A DNA stretch of 64,000 nt from Cryptomeria japonica (taxonomy: Eukaryota; Streptophyta; Pinopsida; Cupressales; Cupressaceae). The stretch covers positions 666,668,352 through 666,732,351 of the forward strand of contig NC_081412.1 in NCBI RefSeq assembly GCF_030272615.1, written 5' to 3'. Below the pieces are notes generated by a model. It was not told the DNA's origin. It did not search any database and saw nothing but the letters and a program-made list of their open reading frames with translations. Positions 24,361 through 35,440 of the stretch are shown here, piece after piece (position 1 is the first letter of the stretch; every line of letters starts with the position of its first letter). The position numbers and the translations under genes were made by a program.

Positions 24361-24581
24361 AGGAGGTCCTCTAATTAAAATTGTATAACTGCTCCTGTAT
24401 GACTATGCTATTTTTTATAAAACAATTAATTTCTATGGTTACATAGCTGATCTTTAAACGTCGTTTGTCTCGAATGTTTACGATTTATATGTTTGTCTCG
24501 GTTATGTTTACAATTTATATGTTTGTCTCTATGCACTTTATCTGTCTACAAAGCAATACACTTTATATGTTAATTTAAATT

Positions 24582-24803
24582 TAATAAATATAATCCTTTC
24601 TCTAAACATGTCATAGGCATTATAATTTTGATATGCAATGAAATTAAGATGTAAGATATGGAATACAGATAATCTAATAAATATAATCCTTTCTCTAAAC
24701 ATGTGATATGCATTAAGTCTCCTCTAAAAGGAATAGCATTGATTTCTGTAATAATGTAATATTGATATGCAATGAAATTAAGATGTGAGATATGGAATGC
24801 AGA
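24582..24803. repeat. Imperfect tandem duplication (~93-bp offset)
   Basis: TAATAAATATAATCCTTTCT recurs at 24582 and 24675, and the segment GATATGCAATGAAATTAAGA also appears twice. It is AT-rich with no coding signal. Confidence 0.75.
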
Positions 24804-24903
24804 TGTGTATATTGTGAACACTTGGATTGAAGACAATTTTATCTCCTTCATGATGATGCAAGAATGTCAATTTTCTCTCCTTGGATTGAACACTTGGTAT
24901 ATG

Positions 24904-25398
24904 GGCCAGCCAGTCACCGAATCAACAAAAAGGACTAACGCGGTGTGTTAGTCTATTTTTCTATTTCGCGTGCCAAAATGAAAAGTCCACCGGCCAATAC
25001 TCGAATTGCAATCGTTAATCAATCACAACCGTTAGTCTCGCATGTTAGTTAAAGGTTAGTCAATCAAAACTGTAAATGTTGCATGTTTGTGCAAGGTTAG
25101 TCAATCACAACCATAAGTTTCGTGTATTACTGACAGGTTAGTCAATTGCAGCCGTAAGTTTTGTGTGTTATTGACAGGTTAGTCAATCGCAGCTGTTAGT
25201 TTTGCGTGTTAGTGACAGGTTAGTCAATCGCAGCCATTAGTTTCATGGTGTGTTAGTCTATTTTGCTGTTTCGCATGCCAAAAGGAAAAGTCTGCCAGCC
25301 ACTAGTCGAATCGCAACCGTTAGTTAATCACAGCCGTTAGTTTCTTGTTTTTGTGATAGGTTAGTCAATTGCAGCCGTTAGTTTCGCATGTTAGTGAC
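24904..25398 (+). repeat. 41-bp tandem array with higher-order block, TIR-A-related
   Basis: AGGTTAGTCAATCGCAGC...GTGTTAGTGAC units start at 25053, 25094, 25135, 25176 and 25217, exactly 41 bp apart. A flanking block (TGTTAGTCTATTTT...TTTCGCRTGCC...AAAAGTC) occurs before (about 24945) and after (about 25250) the array. The unit is the inner part of TIR-A. The left 24 bp at 24918-24941 are perfectly inverted at 40029-40052. The array is cut by the gypsy insertion at 25399. Confidence 0.8.
25394..25398. other. Target-site duplication GTGAC, left
   Basis: The five bases GTGAC precede the 5' LTR and recur at 39578-39582 after the 3' LTR, which fixes the limits of the gypsy element. Confidence 0.9.
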
Positions 25399-26509
25399 CG
25401 TAGACACTTAAAAATAATTATTTTAATTATTTTTAATTCCTCGCATAATTAATTAATTAATTATGTTAATTCAAATTCCTCTCAATATTAATTAAATATA
25501 ATTAATATTGTCACTATAGCATATGATTGATTTATTAATAAATAAATCCCTTTCTTTATTCTTCTAAAAAAAATCAAATCCTCAAAAATCTTCCTCTTAG
25601 CTAATTAATTTCAATTAATTAGTTAACCTACATGATTCCTACAAATCATCTTCTTAATTCATTCTTCTAGAAACTCCCTAAACTCACTTAACATTATTTT
25701 TCTAATTTTTTATTTCCTCCACTCATTCTCTCTCCTAGTCAAATTCTCCCACAAATATTAATCCCACCTAACATTTCCTCTAATCCCCCTCCTAATGACT
25801 CGTTAATGGTTAATCATCATGATTAGTCACGAAGTCAACTCTTTGTCCTTTTCATCCAGCCACTAGCTTTAAATGCTCTTTTCCTAGGTGAATGTAAGAT
25901 TTTCGAAATCACATATTCCTCTAGGCATCCCCTCTCCCAAGGAATTTTTAATTCCTTTTTATTCCTCCAATCCCCCTGATATCTTTTTTGGAGAATTTTT
26001 AATTCCTCCAATGCATCTTGTGGAGTGTGGAGATACGAAATGCCTTTAAGGCATATTTCTTGGTCTCCACACCCTCTCTTGGACCTTGTGTGAGCTCACA
26101 AGTAAATCTTAGCCCTTCATCTCAAATTCATCCTAGCCATCCATTTTCCTCTCCTCTTCTTATAAAATAGGGCTCCATCCCTTCATTCTACACATCTTCT
26201 TGAAATCCAGTAAGTTTATGCTGCCCTTTTGAGCCCAGGAAATCATCTTGGCAACTTGATCATCTCATCCTTATCATTTTCAAATCCATTCCATTTGTGC
26301 ACAAAATTGGAGAGCCATCCACATCCAGCAATCAAAGGAGCACATCAAGTGGAGCATTATCAAGGGGCGCCTTCACTTCATCAAGCTCAATCCGAAGGAG
26401 AAGGTAAAATAGCAAGGTGAAATGGTCTTTTAATGATATTTTAGCATTCTGTATGTTTATTTTGTTATGTTTTGATCATTTGACCTTCAAATTTGTTTTC
26501 CCCTCTTCA
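25399..26509 (+). repeat. 5' LTR of the gypsy element
   Basis: 1,111 bp, matched end to end by 38496-39577. It starts CGTAGACAC (the expected TG mutated to CG) and ends CCCCTCTTCA. It contains about 30 bp (ATATTAATTAAATATAATTA region, about 25483-25512) missing from the 3' copy. Such a gap in one LTR only must postdate insertion or reflect recombination. Confidence 0.95.
26161..26170 (+). promoter_or_regulatory. TATA box of the LTR promoter
   Basis: TATAAAATAG lies in a pyrimidine-rich context about 350 bp before the LTR end and is conserved in the 3' LTR at 39229-39238. Transcription of the element would start about 30 bp downstream. Confidence 0.6.
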
Positions 26510-26512
26510 TTT

Positions 26513-26531
26513 TGGCACGCCTGGTGGGACC
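26513..26531 (+). promoter_or_regulatory. Primer-binding site
   Basis: TGGCACGCCTGGTGGGACC starts 3 bp after the LTR end. It has the TGG start and GC-rich body expected of the 3' end of a tRNA. I do not assign the tRNA. Confidence 0.65.
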
Positions 26532-26837
26532 CACGTCCCTAAGAACTAATGTTTTTTTTAAGGTTTTTGTGAGTTGTGAGATGCAGGTTCCAAAATAGCG
26601 CGACTGCAGAAAAAAAAAATCTTTTTTTGCAGGTTCCAGAATAGCGGCTCTGTATTTCTGCGCAACAACTTCTTTTTTGTTTCTGTTGCATTTTTTGTTT
26701 CTGTTTTTTTTTCTATTTCAGTTTCAGTTTCAGCACGATAGCTCTGCGATTAGCGCGAGCGTTTTTGTGGGAATTTGAGTTCCTGTTATCCGATCTGTTA
26801 TTTGCTCTGTTATTTGCTTTGTTTAATTATAATCTAT

Positions 26838-28090
26838 GTGAAAGTAGGAGAGTATGCTCTTGTCTATATAGACAATAAAAAATCCAGACCTTTCACTTTT
26901 CTATTCTGTTTAGCGTGACTATATGCTTTGACCACAGGAAAGTGTGAAAATAGGAGAGTATGCTCTTGTCTATCTAGACAATCAGAAATCCGGACCTTTG
27001 ACACTTTTCTATCTGTTTAGTGCTATTGTCTGCTCTGTTAATCTGTCTGAATTTTTTAGGTGCTAATTGTAGTCTGCATTTCTTTTTTTTCATTTCCTGT
27101 TATCTGCTTTGTTTAAAGATAATCTGTCTGATCGCAGGAAAGTGTGAAAGTAGGAGATTATGCTCTTGTCTATCTAGACAATAAAAAATCTAGACCTTTG
27201 ATGTTTTTTTTTATTATGTTAAATTTAGGTTTTCTGCTTTGTTAAATCTAGGGTTTCTGTCTGTTCTGTTAAATTTAAGGTGTAAATTTTTTTCTATTTT
27301 TTCACCATATCTTCTTTATCTCGACTCCATTTTCCTCCAAACTTCACCAGATTCTTTGCATTGCCATTTTCCACATTTCCTTCCTTGGAGGCCTTATCCC
27401 AAAAATCCACTTTTTGAAGCCCAGAATCCCATAGTTCTCTATTTTTAGGGTTTGTCATTACTCCTTCCCCTTTTATCCAATCACCTCCAAATTTTTCTCA
27501 TATTATCCATCTCCAACTTTTACTTCTTTGTCCCTCTTGGACAAATTTTCCTATTCCTTCATCTCTCCTCCAAAATCCCCATTTTTCACTTGCCTATCCC
27601 TTGGAAAGTGGCAAAAACCTAGTCAAACCCCATTTACCCATCAAAACTTTCTTCAAATCCACATTTGTCATTAGTAAAAAAGTTTTTATTCATGTTTTTC
27701 TATTCATTCCCAAAAAATCAAAAAAATTAATATTTTTGTCATTTTGTTGTTTTTTGCAGGACGCTTGTTGAAGACTCTGTTTTTCCAAACTACTAATCAA
27801 TTTGTTTTGTAGGATGCTTGTTGAAGACTTTGTTTTTCCAAACTACTAATCAAGTTGTTTTGCAGGACACTTTTTGAAGACTCCAGTTTTCAAATTACTA
27901 ATCAAGTGGTTTTGCAGGTTGCCTAGCTGATTCAACCAAATATTGTGCATTTATTTAAATTAGGCACCTAGATATTAATTAAAATGGAATGAACCATTTT
28001 CTTATGTGTCTTTAAGAAAAGCGTAAAGGTAGGAAAGTATGCTCTCGTCTTACTAGACGATCAGAATCCAGACCCTCCAACCTTTTCTTG
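26838..28090 (+). repeat. Four dispersed leader repeats with a small hairpin
   Basis: A block of about 70 bp, AAAGTAGGAGAGTATGCTC followed by a TTGTCTATCTAGACAA-like dyad, then AATCCAGACCTTT, occurs at 26838, 26943, 27143 and 28021. It lies in the untranslated leader, where packaging or dimer signals of such elements usually lie. That role is inference. Confidence 0.75.
27752..27918 (+). repeat. Three ~60-bp tandem units in the leader
   Basis: TTTTGCAGGACGCTTGTTGA...CCAAACTACTAATCAA is repeated three times with decreasing similarity. Each unit starts with a TTTTGCAGG splice-acceptor-like sequence. The rest of the leader to 29090 has no gene. Confidence 0.8.
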
Positions 28091-29096
28091 TTTGATTGTG
28101 TGTTTACCTCTAGCGGGCCTACCCTCCCAACTTGCTCTTTGAGAAGGTAATAGGAGAACGAACCAAGTGAGTACACCCAGACCTGGGGTTCCCAACTCAC
28201 TATAATAAATAGGCCATTGACTACGAAAGGGTTAATGGTTGGGGCTATATGAGAGTTCACTCTCACATTGGGTGCTTAGTAGGATCCTAGAGATCTCAAT
28301 CATGCTTGCGTGACTACTAAGTTCTTGGTGCTTCGTTGGACTATAGGCCTCAATTGCACTTGCACAAATTCGAAGGGTAGCTCCTAACGGGAAGAATTAC
28401 TAAACACCTTGTTCATAGTGGCTAAAAACCTTCTAGTCATTGGTGTAGGAGGTCGGACCTCTGAAGCGGCCCATATTCTTATGGCCCTTAGTAGAGACAC
28501 AAAGTTTGCCATGAGGAGTTTTCATGGGAATTGATGCTTGGCTGCCCCGAGAAGTGAGTGCCATGGAGGGGAGCCAGTGGGGTCAAGCATCTAAGTGTCC
28601 ACTCTGGGTAAGCATAGATGGGAAACCAATTGGGACTCAATGACAATTGTCCTTGCCAGCCTTAAGAATGTTGTATATGAGCATGAGTGTCTTTGATATA
28701 CTATGCATTTGATCACTGTGTTTTCTTTGTTTGATACATACTTGCCAAGAGTAGACTAAAAACACATCACTATCCCCAAACACTTTGCAAAAACCTTTGT
28801 CAAGACACAAACAATTGTCCAAGTCATTACCCACACAAAGTCCAAAATTGCGTCAAAACTCTGTCTGTCCCATTTTTCATAAGCCCAAGAGAGAAACTAA
28901 GAGTTTATCCTCTACGTCAACATTCAAGTTTTTCCTTTGAAACACCTATTATCGTCTAAATCAGGGTGGTCATATCCCTTCATACAAGTTGCCATTCAAA
29001 TCGATCCTCCATTAAGTCGTATTCATGTCAAAGACAACCTAGTTATCAAGTTTCTTCTAAACCATCACTACCATACCTTCTTCATCAATCATCCTC

Positions 29097-29390
29097 AAAT
29101 TTATTAAATCCTTTCATCACAAATTTCTTAAATCCTTTCATCACAAATTTCTTAAGTCCTTTCATCCTCAAATTTCTTAAGTCCTTTCATCCTCAAATTT
29201 CTTAAATCCTTTCATCACAAATTCTTTAAGTCCTTTCATCCTCAAATTTCTTAAATCCTTTCATCACAAATTTCTTAAGTCTTTTCATCCTCAAATTTCT
29301 TAAATCCTTTCATCACAAATTTCTTAAATCCTTTCATCACAAATTTCTTAAGTCCTTTCATCACATTTTTCCTAAGTCTTTTCATCACAA
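29097..29390 (+). repeat. 24-bp array just before gag, about 12 units
   Basis: AAATTTCTTAAATCCTTTCA plus TCAC or TCCT is repeated head to tail about 12 times, ending some 10 bp before the gag ATG. There are no spacers between units, so it is not CRISPR. A ribosome would have to scan it or initiate past it. Confidence 0.9.
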
Positions 29391-29399
29391 ATATCGTGT

Positions 29400-31502
29400 A
29401 TGGTCACAACTCAATCGCAAAAGAAAAAGATGGCTGAACAACAATATGGCATGTCAGACATTGATGTCCTATATGAAGATCCCATGCAAGATCATACACA
29501 AAGTGGGCAACCTAGTGATCAAGATCAAAGTCAAAATCTTGACATGGTTAACCAAGATGAACTTTGTCTGGAAGTGCAAACTTTCCTAACAGATTCTTAT
29601 AACCAAGAGATAATGGGAAAGTTTATTAAACACAATCCTACTGCACTTTTGAAAAACTCTCCTTGAACATGGAGCTCAACTTCCACTCGAATTTAATGGA
29701 TCCGCTCTCACCCAACAACCACAAGGAGACCTCACTCTCACACAAAGTGCTGCACCTACTATTCAAACTCAATCAATTGCAGCCCCATCAATCATCCAAG
29801 CTTAATCAATGCCACCCGCGGTAGCTCCCACCGTGGTCTCCATCCCACCTTCTTCCTCCTTACCATCTATACCACTATCAAATCTGATCTCATCCATTCT
29901 CCAACAAACTTCTATACCACCTCCTTCTATTCAACCACAAATTTCTATTCCACAAACTTCCCTTCCTCCCAACAATGTTGCAAATTTTATCCGGGCCGTA
30001 TTCAATCCTGTCACAATCGTTTGCAGACCACAACCAATTGTCACTCAAACCCCAGCGACATCGGTCATCACATCTCACATTCCCACCTCCTTATCATATC
30101 AATATATTGGTGGGGGTGCACCTTCTTTGGCTCATCCAATTCTTGGGGCAAATACAATTCATCAATATCAAAGTCCACAACAAGACCTGATCAAGGAAAT
30201 TCAAGAAATGAAAAATATCATCAAGGACATGAAACAAAGGACTAATAAAAGAAAAACTTACTCATTCGAAGAGTTTTGCCCTTGTCCTTACGATCCGTCT
30301 ATATCAGTTGCACCATATCCCCGGGATTTGAGATCCTTAAATTCACCAAGTATGAAGGCAAAGGAGACCCCCGCGATCATGTTCGAGAATTCCACATCTT
30401 ATGCCAGGAAGTATCCTATAGTGACCTTTATCTTCGCAAACTCTTTCCCAAGAGTCTCACGGGAGATGCCTTGGCATGGTTCTCATCTTTATCATGAGGT
30501 TCCATTGTCTCTTTTCCAGACTTGGCAGAAAAATTTGTGGCCCACTATGCATACAACATGGGTAATGATGTTTCTATGATGGACCTATGTAATACAAAAC
30601 AAAGGCCCCGAGAAACCTTCGCCAGTTTCCTACAAAGATGGCGACATCTTATCAAGAAATTCTAGCGGGACATGCCAGAACAACATCAAATTGAACTATT
30701 CCAAAAGAACTTGGTGCCTGAACTTTCAAGACCTTTAATATCTCAATGTATCAAATCCTTCAAAAAATTGACAGATAAGGGCCTCGCCCTCGAACGTGTC
30801 TTGTTGGAGGAAGGAACCTTGAAACATTACCAAAAATAAACACAAAGTTCTTCCTCTTATTATAACGACAAGCCAAAATTCTGGTCCAAAAACAAAAATG
30901 TGGTCAATGGTGGTATAACTGATGCAAAGCGGGTCCAAACTGTGGTCGCTCCCCCAAAATCCACCACCAATAATCATCAATTCAATAATCGAGAGAATCC
31001 AAATCAATCCAGAAAACCTCACAACAATGTCTCAATCCAGGGATGACCACCCCGATCGAATAACAGGACTCTAAGAGATTTCACTCCTTTGGCTGAGCCT
31101 ATTGAAGTGGTGTTTCAAAAACTTGTCCAAGCAGGTGTAGTGGTTTTTCCAATCACTCGCCCATTTGACCCCAATCAACCTAAACCGAGATGGTATAATG
31201 AAAATGAGTATTGTGAATACCATCATATCAAGGGACATGATACATGAAAGTGTATGAAACTGAAGATCTACATACAAGATCTCATTGATAGAGGTGAGAT
31301 TGAAGTAGCAAATGCAAAACCTGGTAATAACAATGACAAACTCAAAATGTACCAGGAACCCTTCCCGAATCATGATAAAGGAAAAGGCTCATCATCTAAC
31401 GCAATGGGTTATGACTATGCTAATCACATAACCGGTTTTGATTTTTTAGTAGGTCGCATTGAACCTGCAGACAATCATGTCAATGTCATAACCATCCAAT
31501 AA
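29400..31502 (+). pseudogene. gag: gypsy gag (broken)
   Basis: Capsid polyprotein of the element, starting at ATG 29400. The N-terminal 88 codons end in TGA. A Pro/Ser/Ile-rich linker (29809-30300) lies in another frame. The retrotransposon gag domain follows (about 30320-30640: KGDPRDHVREF, LTGDALAWFSSL, LCNTKQRPRETFASFLQRW). Near 31205-31260 comes a zinc-knuckle-like CEYHHIKGHDT-KC with one stop in it, followed by LIDRGEI. The two outer parts share a frame, so the linker holds compensating shifts. At least six stops are visible. Confidence 0.85.
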
Positions 31503-31765
31503 GTCAATTCTCCTTCTTCCCAAAGTAGACCAAATCCTGCTAGGATAGTCATTCAAGGCACCACGCCTTCCACTTCCCATTTCCAGAATGACTGCAATGC
31601 AACTACACGTCGAGGAAGAGTCACCATCCAAGGAGTTCCTCCCCCACCAAACCCCCCACCCATGTCTTCCATCCGCTGATATGACCTCCTTGATCAACTT
31701 GGGAAGACACCCGCGCAAATCTCCATTTTGGAACTTCTCAAGACCTCCCAGTCCATAAAGAATTT

Positions 31766-32566
31766 TTGGAACAAGCCCTTCTCCAATCACGCATTCTAGA
31801 TAACATCAATGCCACCCAATTCCAAGCCCTCATTGGAAACCTTGCTGCCCAACAACACATTGTATTTAACTCCAAAGATGCTCCCGTAGATGAAGACCAT
31901 AACAAACCTTTGCACACCGAAGCTCTCATCCACAAGCATAAGGTCAAACGTATCCTGATAGACGGTGGATCCGGGCTTAATCTGTGTACATACAAATTAA
32001 TAAAACAATTGGGACTTTCTGAGGATCTGATAGACACATTAGGTAGGATCACAATAAAGGCATATGATGATGCAGAAAGAATTTCAAAGGGCGTGGTTAC
32101 CTTACCTCTTCAAGTGGGCCCCATTACAATTGAAACCCCTTGCCAAATACTAGATCTTGACCTCCCCTACAACATTCTCCTCGGCAAGCCATGGATTCGT
32201 TCCTTGCAGGCCGTACCCTCCACCTATCACCAATGCATCAAATTCCCCTATAACGGAAGAGAGATCACTATCAAAGGTGATCCCCAACCTTTTCAATATT
32301 GCAAACTATTAGAGGGGAAGCATCCGTATCATTGCCCACTAAATAGACCCTCACCAATGCCTCCATCTGACACATCAAATGTTGCCTCCACATCATCCCA
32401 ACCAGATAATCAAATCAAGATCTTGGATAATGGCTGTGGAGAATACAAAGTGGAGGACGTCTTATTAATAGACAACCTCCCTCTCTCTCCTAAGTCATTT
32501 GGCAAACCAAAAGAGATAAAAAAGGACCCAAAACCAGTCATGCAATGCCAAAACACCACCTTCTAG
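31766..32566 (+). pseudogene. pol: gypsy aspartic protease
   Basis: An open frame of 266 codons upstream of RT. The active-site motif is LIDGGSGLN with its Asp at 31951. DGGS or DDGS in place of DTGS is common in this lineage, so the site may be functional. The second half has the conserved hydrophobic stretch DLDLPYNILLGKPWI. It processes gag-pol in related elements. It ends at a TAG before the G-patch segment, where read-through would be in the same frame. Confidence 0.85.
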
Positions 32567-33370
32567 CAATGGGGCCCACTTGATAACGAGAGCCTCGAAG
32601 TAGATATCTCTTCATGGCTGTACCGGGAAGAAGATGAAGATCCAACAAGAATATCCAAAGAAATGTACCCAAAAGCATCTGCCATAGTTGAAAAAATGGG
32701 TTACAAAGGACACGGTTTGGGACTAGAGGAGAAAGGAAGAAAAACACCCATAAATCCTATCTCCTACAGATACAATAGAAGCTTGGGGTACACCCCGGTG
32801 CCTAAGATTACTATCGCTGGTGGCCCTTCTAGTCCTTCTTCGGATATCAAAAGCGTTGACAAAGAGGAATTCCACAAAATGCCTTATGAATATGAGAAAG
32901 ATATCTTCTTGGACGCTTACATCAATACCATCACCCCCGTAACCCCTCCCACTTCACATGAGCTACATCTTGTCCATCCTGAACTCATTGACTGAGGCCA
33001 ACGAGACAAACCCACTTTAGATATTTGCATCGACGATAATGCTCTCATTTCTCTCCTAACAGCGCAAAATATGGAAGATTGTAGCACAATCAAGGGTATT
33101 CAACTACACAAAAAGGGATACTTTGGTAGTCAAGTCAATGCCCTTAGCCAGAAAAAAGATAATAAAAGAAAAAGATATGATTCCCTAGGTGAAAACCTCC
33201 CTGAGGCGCCTTTGGATGAACAAGAAATAAAAACAAAGGGCATATCTGAAAGTGAAAACCTAGAAAAGGCACTTAATGATGAGGGATTTGACCTCCCTAC
33301 CATTGGTTACCTTCCACAGGACAAATCAAATTTGTTGATAGAAGAAACAGTCAGCATCAACATGGGCACC
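32567..33370 (+). pseudogene. G-patch-like segment and linker between protease and RT
   Basis: Around 32680-32760 the frame reads IVEKMGYKGHGLGLEEKGR, the glycine spacing of a G-patch (MGY-x-G-x-GLG-x4-G), followed about 20 residues later by LGYTP. G-patches are glycine-rich RNA- or helicase-binding motifs, and some retroviruses and plant retroelements carry one next to protease. After a TGA at about 32994 a Lys/Glu-rich linker (33071-33370) leads into RT. Confidence 0.7.
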
Positions 33371-33399
33371 TAAGTCATTCCGAAAAATGTGCTCATTGC

Positions 33400-34620
33400 C
33401 AAATCCCTCACAGAAATCGAGAAACAAGACTTCATCAACTTCCTTATAGAGGTAAAAATAAATTTTGCATGGTCCTATTCCGATATGCCAGGGTTGGACC
33501 CTGCCTTGGTGGTTCAGAATCTTGTCGTCCGCCCAGATGCAAAACCTGTAAAATAGAAATTGTGCAAAATGCACTCACATATTGCACTCCTGGTCAAAGC
33601 AAAACTTCAAAAGTTGTTAGACACAGAATTTATCAAACCAATAGATTATGTTGAATGGGTCTCCAACATTGTACCTGTCGGCAAATGTGCTGGGGGCATC
33701 CACATCTGCACAGATTTCTGAGATCTAAATATAGCTTATCCTAAAGATGATTTCCCGCTCCCCAATATAGACATGATTGTGGACCTTACAGTAGGACCTG
33801 AAATGTTATCGCTAATGGATGGGTTTTTTGGATACAACCAAATCAGGATAGCGGATGAGGATCAACATAAAACCACATTCATAACACCATGGGGTACCTT
33901 CTGTTACTGGGTCATGCCTTTTGGCCTTAAAAATGCTAGAGCTACATATCAACAGGCAATGACAACAATTTTTCATGACCTCTTTCACAAAATTATGGAG
34001 GACTATGTGGATGATCTGCTAGGAAAATCCAAGACAAGACAAGAACACATCCCCATTCTAAAACATATCTTCGAAAGATTGGAAAAATACAAGCTATGCC
34101 TAAATCCCAAAAAGTGTGTGTTTGGCATCACATCGGGAAAACTACTGGGATTCATTGTTTCCCGCAGAGGCATCGAGGTTGATCCTACAACGGTAAAAGC
34201 TATTATGGAAATGCCTTCGCCAAAAACTCTTAGACAAATACGCAGTCTCCAGGGAAAACTCCAGTCTGTCAGGCATTTCATTTCACAGCTAGCAGACAAG
34301 TGCTGTCTATTTGCACACCTGTTGCGTAAAGACACAAAATTTAAATGGGATTGCCTATGTCAAAAGGCCTTTGAGAAATTAAAAGAATATCTAGCATCGC
34401 CTCCCGTATTGATGCCTCCTGCTCTTGGAAAACCCCTTATTTTGTATATATGTGCTACTGCAGTGGCATTGGGGGCATTATTGGCGCAAATAGATGATCA
34501 AGGGAAGGAACACGCCATTTACTACATCAGTCAGACGTTGGTAGGATATGAACTCAATTACACCCCCATTGAAAGAGCATGTTTGGCATTAGTGTTCAAC
34601 ACATAGAAACTACAACACTA
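33400..34620 (+). pseudogene. pol: gypsy reverse transcriptase and RNase H
   Basis: RT fingers and palm run from about 33440. SNIVPVGK and GGIHICTDF are followed by a TGA where Arg is usual (33719). Then FFGYNQI, TPWGTFCYWVMPFGLKNARATYQ and the catalytic YVDD (34004-34015) follow. The connection and first RNase H (KWDCLCQKAFEKLK...LGALLAQ...YYISQTL...NYTPIERACLALVF) run to a TAG at about 34605 where Gln is expected. The usual RNase H Asp in LYIDAT-like motifs is Cys here. Confidence 0.9.
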
Positions 34621-34621
34621 T

Positions 34622-35440
34622 ATGCTAAATAATAAGACAAAATTAATTGCTAAAATTGATCCACTTAAATATCTCTTGTCCAAAGTTGCTCTCACTAGCA
34701 GAACTGCCAAATGGGTCATTCTCTTAAGGGAGTTTGACATTGAATATGTGGACAGAAAGGCAATCAAGGGACAAGTCATTGCAGCTCAGTTGGTTGAAGC
34801 TCCACTTCCAGGCGACCATCCTCTTCTCACAGAATTACCAGATGAGTTCTTTATGATTGTTACCACATCCTCCACATGGAAATTGTATTTTGATGGCTCC
34901 TACACTCAAAATGGATCGGGGGCAGGAATATTATTGGTCACACCTCAAGGAGATGGCATCCCCAAATCATACAAGATAGCCTTTGCATGTACCAATAACA
35001 TAGCAGAATATGAAGCCCTCATCATAGGTTTACGCTTGGCTATCCATTGGAAAATAAAGGAATTACAAGTCTATGGTGATTCCCAACTCATCATAAAACA
35101 AGTCAATGATGAATACCAGACAAAAGATGATAAACTCCTTCCCTATTGTACCATGGTTGAAGATCTTAAGCAACATTTCACGACAATCAAGTTTGACCAA
35201 ATCCCACAAACAAACAATAGGGCTGCAGATGCAATGGCCACCATTGGCTCCCTCCTTCAAATGCCAACACACAGTCAGAAGTGTGAGTTCTTGGTCGAGA
35301 AATTGTTTATACCAGTATACGACTTACCAGAGTCTGAAATGGTGTGTGTTCTCATTGGTCCTGAGTCCCCTTGGTACCAAGAAACCTTCACTTTCCTCAA
35401 AGACAACACCATTCCCCTACACCTCACCAAAACCCAACAG
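34622..35440 (+). pseudogene. pol: Second (archaeal-type) RNase H and connector
   Basis: The typical Tat-lineage addition. All four acidic positions can be seen: FDGSY (Asp at 34892), AEYEAL, VYGDSQL and NRAADAMA. The frame (34622-35623) is open over 333 codons, the longest in the element. It degrades the RNA strand during reverse transcription in relatives. Confidence 0.85.

Noticed and set aside
29097-29390. CRISPR-like array
   Set aside because: The 24-bp units are contiguous with no unique spacers and sit in the leader of a plant retrotransposon.
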